64,000 nt of DNA from Oceanobacillus senegalensis (GTDB lineage Bacteria; Bacillota; Bacilli; Bacillales; Amphibacillaceae). This document shows positions 1 to 8,591 of this stretch, in pieces. Below the pieces are notes generated by a model, which ran no database searches, was not told where the DNA came from, and was given only the letters and a program-made list of their open reading frames with translations. The number at the start of each line of letters is the position of its first letter. Position 1 is the first letter of the stretch. A program made the translations under genes and the position numbers. The stretch is from assembly GCF_900176885.1 (NCBI RefSeq), contig NZ_LT839648.1:1143049-1207048 (forward strand), read 5' to 3'.

Positions 1-555
1 ATAGAAGCTGTAACAAGCAAATATGCTTATTCTCATTTACATTCTAAACTAAGCATTTTAAAGAATTCTTCTAAGCTGCTTAAAGCAAATGAAGAGAAAG
101 TACCCGAAAGAATTGAGGGCTTGTTTCAAGAAATAAAACAACTTGAGAAGGAAAATGAATCTCTTAGTGCAAAGCTAGCAAGCGCAGAAAGTTCTTCTAT
201 ACTTGAGCAAGTGGAAACCATTGAGGGTGTTTCAGTCTTAGCTCAACAAGTGAATGTTAAGGACATGAACCAGCTTCGAACAATGATTGATGATTTAAAA
301 CAGAAACTTACTTCTGGTGTTATCCTGTTGGCAACCGAAAATAATGGTAAAGTACAGCTTGCCTCGGGCGTTTCAAAAGATTTAGTTGATAAAGGATATC
401 ACGCAGGGAATTTGATTAAACAAGCTGCTAGTGCCTGTGGTGGAGGCGGTGGTGGCCGTCCGGATATGGCGCAAGCGGGTGGAAAAGACCCTAATAAGAT
501 AAAAGAAGCAATACAAACGGCAAAAGAATATGTTCTAGCTCAAGCTAGTAAATGA
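1..555 (+). CDS. alaS: Alanyl-tRNA synthetase, C-terminal fragment (cut by window edge)
   Basis: The frame is open from base 1 and ends at TGA 553-555, giving the last 184 residues. AlaRS charges tRNA-Ala with alanine. Visible parts are a coiled, charged stretch at the start and a DHHA1-type C-terminal domain whose glycine-rich run (GGGGGGRPDMAQAGG) is a hallmark of the AlaRS C-terminus. The catalytic core and the editing domain lie upstream of the window. The order alaS, ireB, yrrK, yrzB, mltG is the usual Bacillus one, which supports the call. Confidence 0.95.
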   Translation: MEAVTSKYAYSHLHSKLSILKNSSKLLKANEEKVPERIEGLFQEIKQLEKENESLSAKLASAESSSILEQVETIEGVSVLAQQVNVKDMNQLRTMIDDLKQKLTSGVILLATENNGKVQLASGVSKDLVDKGYHAGNLIKQAASACGGGGGGRPDMAQAGGKDPNKIKEAIQTAKEYVLAQASK

Positions 556-576
556 TATAAGAAAAGTTCATCCTTG

Positions 577-608
577 CTAACTTCTAGGAAAACTATCCTA
601 GAGGTTAG
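577..608 (+). terminator. Intrinsic terminator-like hairpin after alaS
   Basis: A 13-bp stem (577-589 with 596-608, one G-U pair) closes a 6-base loop. It is followed by a moderately T-rich stretch, and lies 21 bases after the alaS stop. Confidence 0.6.
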
Positions 609-812
609 TTTCACTTTATTGTACTTACATGTTAGAATAGTTACAGTAGAATTTCGCTACGATCATATTTTAATAAAATTACCATATGCTGCAAATAGTG
701 AAATAGTAGTGTTAATTTTTTTCAAACAGCTTAAAGGACGAAGTATAATAATAAGCAATTTATTCGCAGAGGAAAGAGCGAATACGAGTCTTTCTAAAAA
801 TGAGGTGTTAGA

Positions 813-1079
813 ATGTCTTCGATTGATAAAACGATGAAGTTTAACTTTTCAGAAGAACCATATGATCAGGATATTAAGGAAATTCTTTTTACGGTACATA
901 ATGCCTTAAAAGAAAAAGGGTATAATCCAATAAATCAAATTGTTGGCTATCTATTGTCTGGTGATCCGGCTTATATTCCTAGATATAACGATGCTAGGAA
1001 CTTAATACGGAAGGTTGAGCGTGATGAAGTAATAGAAGAATTAGTGAAATATTATCTAGAACAGCAGAAGGCGGATTAA
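813..1079 (+). CDS. ireB: IreB family regulatory phosphoprotein (YrzL, UPF0297)
   Basis: This 88-residue protein matches the IreB/YrzL family along its full length. It starts [10 protein letters not shown], with the threonine at position 7 that is in the phosphorylated N-terminal segment of the Enterococcus protein. In enterococci IreB is a substrate of the Ser/Thr kinase IreK and affects cephalosporin tolerance; its role here is inferred. A GAGGTG ribosome binding site precedes the ATG. The gene abuts yrrK (stop 1079, next start 1080), so the two are cotranscribed with yrzB. Confidence 0.9.
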   Translation: MSSIDKTMKFNFSEEPYDQDIKEILFTVHNALKEKGYNPINQIVGYLLSGDPAYIPRYNDARNLIRKVERDEVIEELVKYYLEQQKAD

Positions 1080-1493
1080 ATGAAAACAATGGGACTTGAT
1101 GTTGGCTCGAAAACGATTGGAGTCGCAATAAGTGATGCACTTGGTTGGACTGCTCAAGGCTTAAAAACCATATATTGGGACGAATCTAATATAAAATCGG
1201 CAGATGAGGAACTAAAAGAAATTATAAGAGAACACGAAGTTGGTAAAACTATTATTGGTCTACCCAAAAACATGAACGGAACAATTGGGGAACGAGGCGA
1301 GGCATCGCAGAAGTTTGCAAAACACATAGAGGATACGTTTCATATTCCCACTGTTTTATGGGATGAAAGATTGACCACAATGGCTGCTGAGAGGGTTTTA
1401 CTGGAAGCAGATATGAGTAGAAAAAAACGAAAAAAGGTAATTGACAAAATGGCAGCAGTAATGATATTACAAGGTTATTTAGACCACAAGTAA
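1080..1493 (+). CDS. yrrK: YqgF/RuvX family RNase H-fold nuclease (YrrK)
   Basis: A 137-residue protein of the YqgF (RuvX) family, the usual length. It has an RNase H fold with the first acidic motif [15 protein letters not shown] at the N-terminus, GLPKNMNG in the middle, and WDERLTT plus a C-terminal aspartate (VIDKMAA) completing the acidic site. Members have been proposed as Holliday junction resolvases and as nucleases in 16S rRNA maturation. It starts directly after the ireB stop and is followed 13 bases later by yrzB. Confidence 0.92.
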   Translation: MKTMGLDVGSKTIGVAISDALGWTAQGLKTIYWDESNIKSADEELKEIIREHEVGKTIIGLPKNMNGTIGERGEASQKFAKHIEDTFHIPTVLWDERLTTMAAERVLLEADMSRKKRKKVIDKMAAVMILQGYLDHK

Positions 1494-1506
1494 AAGGGGT
1501 GTAAGT

Positions 1507-1788
1507 GTGTCACTAGAAAGAAAAGAACGAATTATTGTTCCTAATGAAGACGGCGAAGAACATTTATTTGAAGTATTATTTACCTTTGACGTGGATGATA
1601 CGGGAAACTCTTATATTGCAGTAGTTCCTGTTGAGCAATCAGAGGATGAGGAAGTGGAAGTTTATGCCTTTCGCTATGAAGAAAACGAGAAGGAAGATCT
1701 AACACTGTTCCCAATTGAATCAGATGAAGAATGGGATATGGTAGAGGAAATGTTAAATACCTTGTCTGATGAGGAATTAACTGAATAA
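1507..1788 (+). CDS. yrzB: DUF1292 family protein YrzB (UPF0473)
   Basis: A 93-residue, strongly acidic protein with the DUF1292 pattern: an N-terminal segment IIVPNEDGEEHLFEVLFTF and repeated Glu/Asp patches at the C-terminus. The function is unknown in all relatives. It starts with GTG behind AAAGGGGTG and sits third in the ireB-yrrK-yrzB operon, a combination conserved across Firmicutes. A good intrinsic terminator follows at 1797. Confidence 0.88.
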   Translation: MSLERKERIIVPNEDGEEHLFEVLFTFDVDDTGNSYIAVVPVEQSEDEEVEVYAFRYEENEKEDLTLFPIESDEEWDMVEEMLNTLSDEELTE

Positions 1789-1796
1789 ATCAACGG

Positions 1797-1829
1797 ACTG
1801 GTGTCGAAATACGGCATCAGTTTTTCTTT
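1797..1829 (+). terminator. Intrinsic terminator after yrzB
   Basis: A 10-bp stem (1797-1806 with 1812-1821, two G-U pairs) closes the loop AAATA and runs into TTTTTCTTT. It ends the ireB-yrrK-yrzB unit. Confidence 0.85.
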
Positions 1830-1898
1830 GGTTGCTATTATATTGACGTTAAATGAAAATAATAATAATCTTTATTCTCTTAACTTCCCCAAAAAATA

Positions 1899-1927
1899 TG
1901 GATATTATTGTACTTTTTTAGTATAAT
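1899..1927 (+). promoter_or_regulatory. Candidate sigma-A promoter of mltG
   Basis: TGGATA (1899-1904), a 17-base spacer, then a perfect TATAAT (1922-1927). Transcription would start near 1934, only about 20 bases before the mltG start codon and just upstream of its GAGAGGGGG ribosome binding site. Confidence 0.5.
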
Positions 1928-1952
1928 AAGTCGAATGAGAGGGGGAAACGGT

Positions 1953-3071
1953 ATGTCCAAAAAGAGAAATAAAGAAGGTTTCAAGGACAATCTCATTAAA
2001 CGAAGTAAAGAAGCAAAAAAGGTTCGTAAAATTGTATCCATTATTATTTTATCTATTTTAGTTATATTCATGATTAGTGTAACAGCAGGTTTTCTATATA
2101 TTCAGTCTGCTTTGAAACCAGTTGATCCATCTAGTGATGAAAATATTCATGTTGAAATACCACTTGGTTCTTCCACTTCGACTATAGCAAATATTCTAGA
2201 GAAGAACGGTATTATTAAGAATGCTATCATTTATCAATTCTATATAAAATTTAATAATGAGTCTGATTTTCAAGCTGGTAATTACACGTTCTCACCATCA
2301 ATGACATTAAATGAAATCACACAAGCTCTGAAAACTGGAAAAGTAATGGAAGAACCGTTATATTCTATTACGATTCCTGAAGGACTTAATATTGAAGAAA
2401 TAGCAGAAATTTATGCGGAGCATTTACACTTTACGAAAAAGGAATTTATTGACGTTGTAAATGATAAGGGCTATGTCGAGGAATTAGTTGACCGCTTCCC
2501 GATTTTACCGGATGTCATTCTAGAGAATGATGAAATTAAGATGCCTTTAGAAGGTTACTTATTTGCCGCTACCTATGATTATTATGAAAAGGAACCTAGT
2601 ATAAAGTCTATAATTGAAAAAATGTTAAGTCAGACACAAGAAGTAGTATCTCCATATTTGGATAGGATAAAAGAGAAAGAACTTACAATACACGAGGCTT
2701 TAACACTCGCTTCATTAGTTGAAAAAGAGGCAGCTAAAAAAGAACAAAGAAAAACGATTGCTGGTGTATTCTATAATCGATTAGAAAAGGGTATGAGACT
2801 ACAAACGGATCCAACCGTTGCTTATGCGGTAGGGGAACACTTGGAAACGACGTTAAATAAACATCTAGAAACAGAATCACCCTACAACACTTATCAAATT
2901 ACTGGACTACCAATAGGTCCAATTGCAAACTTCTCAAAAAGTTCTCTAGAAGCAGTGATTAATCCCGAAGAAACAGATTATATATTCTTCTTGCATGATA
3001 ATGAGGGAAATATTCACTATGCTGAAACGAATGAAGAACATAATAAGAATAGAGCAAAGTATTTAGATTAA
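1953..3071 (+). CDS. mltG: Endolytic murein transglycosylase MltG (YceG-like)
   Basis: A 372-residue, membrane-anchored lytic transglycosylase that cleaves nascent peptidoglycan strands outside the cell. A basic cytoplasmic tail (about 28 residues) is followed by one membrane segment (IVSIIILSILVIFMIS). A LysM-like region comes next, then the YceG domain with the catalytic glutamate in ASLVEKEA and the conserved RLQTDPTVAYA and SPYNTY motifs. The ATG at 1953 was chosen because GAGAGGGGG lies 8 bases upstream; an in-frame ATG at 1908 has no such site. Confidence 0.93.
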   Translation: MSKKRNKEGFKDNLIKRSKEAKKVRKIVSIIILSILVIFMISVTAGFLYIQSALKPVDPSSDENIHVEIPLGSSTSTIANILEKNGIIKNAIIYQFYIKFNNESDFQAGNYTFSPSMTLNEITQALKTGKVMEEPLYSITIPEGLNIEEIAEIYAEHLHFTKKEFIDVVNDKGYVEELVDRFPILPDVILENDEIKMPLEGYLFAATYDYYEKEPSIKSIIEKMLSQTQEVVSPYLDRIKEKELTIHEALTLASLVEKEAAKKEQRKTIAGVFYNRLEKGMRLQTDPTVAYAVGEHLETTLNKHLETESPYNTYQITGLPIGPIANFSKSSLEAVINPEETDYIFFLHDNEGNIHYAETNEEHNKNRAKYLD

Positions 3072-3148
3072 AACAAGGAATTTCCCTTATATGCATCGCT
3101 ATAATTATAGTTAGTACAATTTTTTAGAAAACAACCAAGATAATTTTA

Positions 3149-3184
3149 GAAATGTGATCACCTTTCACATTTCTCATTTTTTTT
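3149..3184 (+). terminator. Intrinsic terminator after mltG
   Basis: A perfect 9-bp stem (3149-3157 with 3165-3173) with loop TCACCTT is followed by TCATTTTTTTT. Confidence 0.85.
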
Positions 3185-3235
3185 ACTGAGAAGCTTAATA
3201 CTTGATAAACGGTTTACAGGAAAGAGGTAATGGAT

Positions 3236-3889
3236 ATGAGTGAAACTCAAAATAACTATTTGAATCAAACACTACCTCCAAACGAAGAATGGGTTTTGGA
3301 AATAGAAGATCAAGCTATAAAAGATAACGTTCCGATAATGGATCGAGTTGGAATAAATTTTGTTATGCAGTTGGTTCGAATTTCAAAACCAACGTGTATC
3401 TTGGAAGTTGGAACCGCTATTGGTTATTCAGCTTTACGTATGTTACAAGCAAATCCTAAAACATCCATTGTGACCATAGAAAGAGATGAAAAACGCTACC
3501 AACAAGCATTGGATAACATTAAACATCAAAAAAAGGAAAGTAATATTGATGTCATTTTTGGTGATGCATTAGAGGAATTGCAACATTTAGAAAAGGGCAA
3601 GTTTAACCTGATATTTATTGATGCTGCAAAGGGACAATATAAACATTTTTTTGATCTTTGTTTGCCTTTACTTTCAGAAAACGGAATTATTGTAACCGAT
3701 AATGTATTATTTAGAGGTTTTGTTGCCAATCCGGAATCAGCACCAAAACGATATAGGAAAATGGTTGATAAGCTAAGAGATTATAATGAGTACTTAATGA
3801 AACACGAAGATTTCCACACAACCATTATTCCAATTGGAGATGGAGTTGCAGTAAGTTATAAGAAAGCGAAAGGGAGATATCATACATGA
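3236..3889 (+). CDS. trmR: tRNA 5-hydroxyuridine O-methyltransferase TrmR (YrrM)
   Basis: A SAM-dependent O-methyltransferase of the caffeoyl-CoA type, 217 residues. The SAM-binding motif is [14 protein letters not shown]; later motifs are [19 protein letters not shown] and VTDNVLFRG, with the metal-binding acidic residues of the family. In B. subtilis YrrM/TrmR makes 5-methoxyuridine at the tRNA wobble position; the same role is inferred here. An in-frame ATG at 3230 is only about 2 bases from the AGAGG site, so the ATG at 3236 is preferred. The stop overlaps the udk start (ATGA). Confidence 0.88.
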   Translation: MSETQNNYLNQTLPPNEEWVLEIEDQAIKDNVPIMDRVGINFVMQLVRISKPTCILEVGTAIGYSALRMLQANPKTSIVTIERDEKRYQQALDNIKHQKKESNIDVIFGDALEELQHLEKGKFNLIFIDAAKGQYKHFFDLCLPLLSENGIIVTDNVLFRGFVANPESAPKRYRKMVDKLRDYNEYLMKHEDFHTTIIPIGDGVAVSYKKAKGRYHT

Positions 3890-4536
3890 AAGGAAAACCA
3901 GTAGTAATTGGTGTAGCTGGCGGAAGTGGTAGTGGTAAGACTTCTGTTACCCGGTCAATATTTGAACGTTTTTCAGATAAAACCATTCTTGTCATCGAAC
4001 AAGATTATTACTATAAAGACCAAAGTCACCTACCTTTTAAGGAACGATTAAATACAAATTATGATCATCCACTAGCATTTGACAATGATTTATTGATTGA
4101 ACATCTTCATAATTTATTAGAGAATAAATCAATTGAAAAGCCTGTTTATGATTATTCCATACATACTAGGTCTAAACAGGTTATTCCGGTAGAACCAAAA
4201 GATGTAATTATTTTAGAGGGAATTTTAGTATTGGAAGATCCAAGGTTGTTAGATTTGATGGACATTAAGGTATATGTTGATACTGATGCTGATCTTCGAA
4301 TTATAAGAAGATTGACAAGGGATATCAAAGAGAGAGGGAGAACTTTAGACTCTGTAATTAATCAATATCTAAATGAGGTAAGACCGTCACATTTACAATT
4401 TATTGAGCCAACAAAACGATACGCAGATATTATTATTCCTGAAGGTGGACAAAATCAAGTTGCCATAGATATTATAGCTTCAAAGATTGAAAATATTTTA
4501 TCAAAAAAGAAATTAAATGAAGGGGAAATTTCTTGA
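3886..4536 (+). CDS. udk: Uridine kinase
   Basis: A 216-residue uridine/cytidine kinase that phosphorylates the nucleosides with ATP or GTP in pyrimidine salvage. The P-loop [12 protein letters not shown] is at the N-terminus. The nucleoside-site motifs DYYYKDQ and NYDHPLAFD and the lid region [11 protein letters not shown] follow. Its start overlaps the trmR stop by 4 bases, so the two are translationally coupled. The yrrN-yrrO peptidase pair that lies between these genes in B. subtilis is absent. Confidence 0.95.
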   Translation: MKGKPVVIGVAGGSGSGKTSVTRSIFERFSDKTILVIEQDYYYKDQSHLPFKERLNTNYDHPLAFDNDLLIEHLHNLLENKSIEKPVYDYSIHTRSKQVIPVEPKDVIILEGILVLEDPRLLDLMDIKVYVDTDADLRIIRRLTRDIKERGRTLDSVINQYLNEVRPSHLQFIEPTKRYADIIIPEGGQNQVAIDIIASKIENILSKKKLNEGEIS

Positions 4537-4644
4537 TTATTTACAGAAAGTCTGCCATAGTAATGATTAGCATATTTTACTACTAGAAACTAGAGCGTAA
4601 TCAAAACGCTTATTTGATATGTTTGTAAAAGGAGTGTTTTTTAA

Positions 4645-5121
4645 ATGGCTGAAGAAAAAAGTTATTATATGACAAAAGAGGGGAAAGAAAAATTAGAAAA
4701 AGAATTAGAATACTTAAAAACAGATCGAAGACAAGAAGTGGTTGAACGAATCAAAATAGCACGTGACTTCGGAGACCTTTCTGAGAACTCTGAGTATGAT
4801 GCAGCAAAAGATGAACAAGCTTTTGTGGAACAGCGTATTACACAAGTCGAAAAGATGATTCGCAATGCTGTTATTATCGAGAATGATGAGGCAAATGCTA
4901 ATATTGTTTCGCTCGGTAAATCTGTTACATTCATTGAATTACCAGATGGTGATGAAGAGACATATACAATTGTTGGTAGTGCTGAGGCAGATCCATTTGA
5001 AGGAAAAATCTCTAATGACTCACCAATGGCAAGAAGCTTACTTGGTCAAGAAATTGGTGCAGAGGTAACGGTTGCAACACCAGGTGGCGATATTCAAGTA
5101 AAAATCTTAAAAGTAGAATAA
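4645..5121 (+). CDS. greA: Transcription elongation factor GreA
   Basis: A 158-residue Gre factor of normal length. The N-terminal coiled coil (residues 1-77) carries the tip motif [19 protein letters not shown], whose acidic residues enter the RNA polymerase secondary channel and stimulate cleavage of backtracked RNA. The C-terminal FKBP-like domain ends at [14 protein letters not shown]. The start follows AAAAGGAGTG. A strong terminator lies 10 bases after the stop. Confidence 0.97.
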   Translation: MAEEKSYYMTKEGKEKLEKELEYLKTDRRQEVVERIKIARDFGDLSENSEYDAAKDEQAFVEQRITQVEKMIRNAVIIENDEANANIVSLGKSVTFIELPDGDEETYTIVGSAEADPFEGKISNDSPMARSLLGQEIGAEVTVATPGGDIQVKILKVE

Positions 5122-5130
5122 ATGAATGGA

Positions 5131-5163
5131 AGTAGGAGTTACTATGACTCCTGCTTTTTCTTT
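5131..5163 (+). terminator. Intrinsic terminator after greA
   Basis: A 9-bp stem (5131-5139 with 5147-5155, one G-U pair) with loop TACTATG runs into TTTTTCTTT. Confidence 0.88.
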
Positions 5164-5306
5164 ATACGTTTTAAGAGCCTATGTTCGTTTATTATTAACA
5201 TTTTTAGATTGTTAAAATGCATATTGAAAAATAAAAACATTTTCCTATTTCATGTAATCTATACTATGATAATATAATAAAGGTATGATATGAGGAGGGG
5301 AGTAAA

Positions 5307-6020
5307 ATGAGTAACAAGAAACATACAAGAAAAGTTAAGTTTGAAAAACGAAGGAAAAATACAAAATTTACTTCTTTGATTTTAGTTATTGGTGTAATAT
5401 TGTTTATATCGCTGACAGCTATTTGGTTGTTTGGTGGAGGAAGTGAAGTAGCCGATGATTCAGAAACGGAAGAACAAGAAGTAAAAATTACTCAAGAAAA
5501 TGATGATAATGAGACTGATGTAAAAGTGAATGAAAAAGAAGAAGAAGAAGCTATATCACAAAAGGAAACACAGCATTCCGTGAAAGAAGAAAAACAAGAC
5601 GAGCAAGAAACTATCGATGAAGATGAAGATAAAAAAAATGATGAAAATAAAGATGAAACAACAAATAATGATCAAGATGTTGTAATAGAGGAAGTAGAAT
5701 CTAGTGATGAAAATGTCTTAAAAGCCTATGAAGGTGATTGGGAACCAGTTGGTACAATTCAAGAAGGACCACATACCGTTACATATGACAGTGGTTCACA
5801 AGATAGAAAAGAAATGAAAAAGGCAATTTTATTGGCTACAGGTTTAAATGGGAATGATTACACCGTATGGTGGATTGGCAATGGGGGAGATCAAAAAGTC
5901 ATAGCCACTGTGTCTGATAAAGCAGAATCAGAAATTTACCGAGTTTATTTATCTTGGGTAGATGAAGAAGGTTGGAAGCCAACGAGGGTGGAAGAACTAA
6001 AGGAAAACGATAAGAAATAA
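5307..6020 (+). CDS. yrrS: YrrS family membrane-anchored protein (DUF1510)
   Basis: A 237-residue protein. A basic N-terminus is followed by one membrane helix (about residues 21-42, [16 protein letters not shown]). A long, low-complexity acidic linker (Glu/Asp/Lys/Asn, about residues 48-140) leads to a C-terminal DUF1510 domain ([18 protein letters not shown] to the end). The domain probably lies outside the membrane; no enzymatic function is known. RBS GAGGAGGGG. It ends 34 bases before mtnN and probably shares its transcript. A TATAAT stands 29 bases upstream of the ORF, but I see no good -35 partner. Confidence 0.85.
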   Translation: MSNKKHTRKVKFEKRRKNTKFTSLILVIGVILFISLTAIWLFGGGSEVADDSETEEQEVKITQENDDNETDVKVNEKEEEEAISQKETQHSVKEEKQDEQETIDEDEDKKNDENKDETTNNDQDVVIEEVESSDENVLKAYEGDWEPVGTIQEGPHTVTYDSGSQDRKEMKKAILLATGLNGNDYTVWWIGNGGDQKVIATVSDKAESEIYRVYLSWVDEEGWKPTRVEELKENDKK

Positions 6021-6054
6021 GAGCAAGAATGTATTAGAAATTGGAGGCTACAAA

Positions 6055-6747
6055 TTGACGATAGGAATTATTGGAGCAATGGATGAAGAAGTCAAGTTAT
6101 TATTAGAAAATATGAAGGACCAATCAGAACAGAAGGTAGCGGGCTGCCTTTTTGTTGAGGGAAAATTACATGATCACCATGTTGTCCTTTTAAAATCAGG
6201 AATAGGAAAAGTTAATGCAGCGATGGCAACAACCATTATGCATGAGCGATATGCCCCATCCCATGTCATTAATACAGGTTCTGCGGGTGGTTTCTCTAAA
6301 AAGTTAGAGGTAGGTGATGTTGTACTGTCATCTAAGGTTGTCCACCATGATGTGGATGTGACAGCATTTGATTATGAATATGGCCAAGTACCAGGCTTAC
6401 CTTCAATGTATGAAGCAGATTCATATCTAGTTTCGAAAGCTATTTCGGCAGTCAATCAATTGAAATTAAATTACGAAGAGGGAATAATAGCAACTGGTGA
6501 CTCATTTATGGAAGATCCGAATCGGGTTGCCTTCGTTAGGGAAAAGTTCCCATCGATGATTGCTTCTGAAATGGAAGCTGCGGCGGTTGCACAAGTATGT
6601 CACCAATATGGAAAGCCATTTGTAATTATTCGAGCGCTGTCTGACATTGCAGGCAAGGAATCTTCTGTTTCATTTGATGCTTTCCTAGACAAAGCAGCAA
6701 AAAATGCAGCAGAACTTATTATGACAATGATTAAATTCATGAAGTAA
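6055..6747 (+). CDS. mtnN: 5'-methylthioadenosine/S-adenosylhomocysteine nucleosidase
   Basis: A 230-residue nucleosidase that splits MTA and SAH into adenine and the thioribose product, clearing by-products of SAM use. Family motifs are [11 protein letters not shown] at the start, NTGSAGGF, the substrate-site block [12 protein letters not shown], and the catalytic aspartate in IRALSDIAG. Translation starts at TTG, 7 bases after TTGGAGG; no ATG fits. It follows yrrS, and a repeat element begins 5 bases after the stop. Confidence 0.95.
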   Translation: MTIGIIGAMDEEVKLLLENMKDQSEQKVAGCLFVEGKLHDHHVVLLKSGIGKVNAAMATTIMHERYAPSHVINTGSAGGFSKKLEVGDVVLSSKVVHHDVDVTAFDYEYGQVPGLPSMYEADSYLVSKAISAVNQLKLNYEEGIIATGDSFMEDPNRVAFVREKFPSMIASEMEAAAVAQVCHQYGKPFVIIRALSDIAGKESSVSFDAFLDKAAKNAAELIMTMIKFMK

Positions 6748-6752
6748 ACTAA

Positions 6753-6863
6753 TTTATCGCAGGTTAAGGGACAGTAATACCCCCACCTCAAAATGGAGGA
6801 AATATTAATCATTTTAGGTGGGGGATGAAAGAAAAACCCCATTGGTTGAAAATTCACTTTATG
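6753..6863 (+). repeat. Dispersed hairpin repeat, copy 1
   Basis: A roughly 111-base element with the same conserved blocks as 13995-14103 and 50421-50579. It opens with TTTATCGCAGGTTAA. A hairpin follows: CCCCCACCT at 6780-6788 and AAAAT at 6790-6794 pair with 6811-6824, with one bulged C. The end block is GAAAATTCACTTTATG. It lies directly after the mtnN stop and may also act as a terminator. Its conserved ends and sub-terminal palindrome resemble a small non-autonomous IS200/IS605-like element; that origin is an inference. Confidence 0.7.
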
Positions 6864-6874
6864 AAGAGCGACTA

Positions 6875-6985
6875 TGGAACAAAGGCTAAGAACGCCACGT
6901 CCTGTGGAAACGCCTTCGTGATCACCATCGTGTTGGCCTGAAGTAGGCTCAGCAGCGCCTAAGGTGAGCGTAGTTTATTTCCGTA
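6875..6985. other. GC-rich, structured non-coding patch
   Basis: About 110 bases are clearly richer in G+C than the surrounding DNA. They contain short stems such as CCAC/GTGG and the palindrome GTGATCAC. No frame is open across it with a start and ribosome binding site. From memory, similar patches recur between genes in related Bacillaceae, but this is the only copy I see in the window. The rest of the mtnN-sigK gap holds copy 1 of the repeat and plain AT-rich sequence. Confidence 0.4.
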
Positions 6986-7065
6986 GTGGTCTATATGCAC
7001 GACCTGTTCGGATTTTACTTTGATATAAACACTTTTGTTCTAGTCTCTGTTTAAATATGGTGGGA

Positions 7066-7773
7066 TTATATATTATCTCTTTCTTGACGATAATATTCGT
7101 GAAATACCTTCATTAAGGCTCTTTTTTCTATTCGTGAAACATAACTACGAGAAATATTTAGTTTTTTAGCTATCTCTCTTTGTGTCATTTCTTTTGAATC
7201 ATTAAGACCATATCGATATACAATAACTTCACGTTCTCTGCTATCTAAAATTGAAAAGTATTCTTGCATTTTTTCAATTTCCATATTGAGCTGGATGTAC
7301 TCAATGATATTTTCATTTTCTGCCTCTAATATATCTATGAGGCTAATTTCATTTCCCTCTTTATCTTGACCAATTGGATCATGAAGAGAAACATCTTTTT
7401 TAACCTTTTTTAAAGCCCTTAAATGCATAAGTATCTCGTTTTCAATACAGCGTGCAGCATAGGTGGCTAGCTTAGTACCTTTATCTAATGAAAAACTTTC
7501 AACCCCTTTAATTAATCCAATCGTACCAATTGAGATAAGATCCTCCATATCTTCCCCTGTATTTTCAAACTTTTTTACAATATGAGCGACAAGGCGCAAG
7601 TTATGTTCAATCAGTTTGTTCCTAGCGATTTCACTACCTTCCTGCATTTCTTTTATATATTTCTTTTCTTCATCTGGTGGTAATGGCTGAGGAAAGGCAT
7701 GATTTTTTACATAGGAAACAAAGAAGAGGACTTCCTTTACAAGAAGAGCAAGTACTGTTAATATTCCAGACAA
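7066..7773 (-). CDS. sigK: Sporulation sigma factor, pro-sigma-K (uninterrupted)
   Basis: A full-length mother-cell sigma factor of late sporulation, about 235 residues. A hydrophobic pro-sequence precedes the SYVKN cleavage region. Region 2 follows ([31 protein letters not shown]), and region 4 contains the helix-turn-helix [20 protein letters not shown]. The gene is one piece, unlike B. subtilis, where the skin element splits it. The TTG at 7773 gives a 20-residue pro-sequence and lies 9 bases from GGAGG. An ATG two codons earlier (7779) is only 3 bases from it. The basic tail of the B. subtilis protein is absent. Confidence 0.93.
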   Translation of the reverse strand: MSGILTVLALLVKEVLFFVSYVKNHAFPQPLPPDEEKKYIKEMQEGSEIARNKLIEHNLRLVAHIVKKFENTGEDMEDLISIGTIGLIKGVESFSLDKGTKLATYAARCIENEILMHLRALKKVKKDVSLHDPIGQDKEGNEISLIDILEAENENIIEYIQLNMEIEKMQEYFSILDSREREVIVYRYGLNDSKEMTQREIAKKLNISRSYVSRIEKRALMKVFHEYYRQERDNI

Positions 7774-7896
7774 ACACATGCACCTCCTATAATAATATTC
7801 AAACTGTGTAAAAAGAATTCTTGTGTTTGGGTATTTGCCTATATTACAACTCTATGTAGGGAAGGGGGCTTTTGTGTCTGTCCATTAAAATAAAAC

Positions 7897-7927
7897 ATAA
7901 AAAAGTGACCTTTTTAAAAGGTCACTT
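7897..7927 (-). terminator. Intrinsic terminator of the mrp operon
   Basis: A perfect 11-bp stem (7903-7913 with 7917-7927) overlaps the mrpG stop codon. On the minus strand it runs into TTTTTATG. Confidence 0.88.
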
Positions 7928-8299
7928 GTTGTTTAGATTAGCTTTATATTGTTCATAAGCATCGTTGCGATTTTTAATAACTGGTGAAATTCCTTTTGAA
8001 TGAGCTGCTCTGGATATCATATGAGCTGATACAGGATTGGTTATCATCATAAATAAAATCGCAATTAACAACTTCCCACTAATAATATCGTGGTGAAGGT
8101 ATAAATATAGAAATGCTGCAATTAAAATTCCAGCAATTCCTAGTGTGGATGCTTTAGTTGCGGCATGTAGCTTTGTATAAACATCCGGAAATCGAATAAT
8201 TCCAATGGATGCAGATACTATAAGGAATGCACCAATTAGTATGGAGAGGATGATTAGTATATTTATAATAATTTGGAAGAACATTTCAGTTTCTGTCAA
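7922..8299 (-). CDS. mrpG: Na+/H+ antiporter subunit G (MrpG)
   Basis: A small membrane subunit of the Mrp multi-subunit Na+/H+ antiporter, with three predicted membrane helices. The typical motif is GIIRFPDVYTKLHAATK. A TTG start at 8299 gives 125 residues, close to the family length, and lies 9 bases after AGAGG. Upstream in-frame ATGs at 8335 and 8317 have weaker context. It overlaps the mrpF end by 14 bases and is the last gene of the operon. Confidence 0.9.
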   Translation of the reverse strand: MTETEMFFQIIINILIILSILIGAFLIVSASIGIIRFPDVYTKLHAATKASTLGIAGILIAAFLYLYLHHDIISGKLLIAILFMMITNPVSAHMISRAAHSKGISPVIKNRNDAYEQYKANLNNK

Positions 8300-8591
8300 T
8301 GATAGCACCCTCTTCATAGTATTTAGCAATACCAACCGTTCCTAAGAAAGCAAGGATACCAATTAGTAGAACCACATCATTTAGTTTATCTGTAACAAGA
8401 TAGATGGATAGTAATCCAGCAACAGCCATTAAATTTGCACCAATTGTATCTAATGCAATCGCTCTAATAGCATTATCTGGGCCAATAATGATTTGATACA
8501 TTAAGATTGCAAGGGATATGGCAATTGCTAAAAATCCAATAGTAACCGAAATCTCGACAATATTATTTGTTATCTCTAAGATCTCCCTCAT
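8286..8591 (-). CDS. mrpF: Na+/H+ antiporter subunit F (MrpF)
   Basis: A 101-residue membrane protein with three helices and the MrpF motif IIGPDNAIRAIALDTIGANLM. It is part of the Mrp complex that exchanges internal Na+ for external H+. The ATG follows GGAGG by 7 bases, and the start overlaps the mrpE stop by 4 bases. The acidic and polar C-terminus (KYYEEGAIIDRN) overlaps the mrpG start, which suggests coupled translation down the operon. Confidence 0.93.
   Translation of the reverse strand: MREILEITNNIVEISVTIGFLAIAISLAILMYQIIIGPDNAIRAIALDTIGANLMAVAGLLSIYLVTDKLNDVVLLIGILAFLGTVGIAKYYEEGAIIDRN

Noticed and set aside
574-837. An 87-codon open frame after alaS
   Set aside because: It overlaps the alaS terminator and the ireB start, has no ribosome binding site and no protein-like pattern.
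5273-5278. TATAAT upstream of yrrS as a promoter
   Set aside because: No reasonable -35 hexamer at 16-18 bases; AT-rich sequence gives many such boxes.
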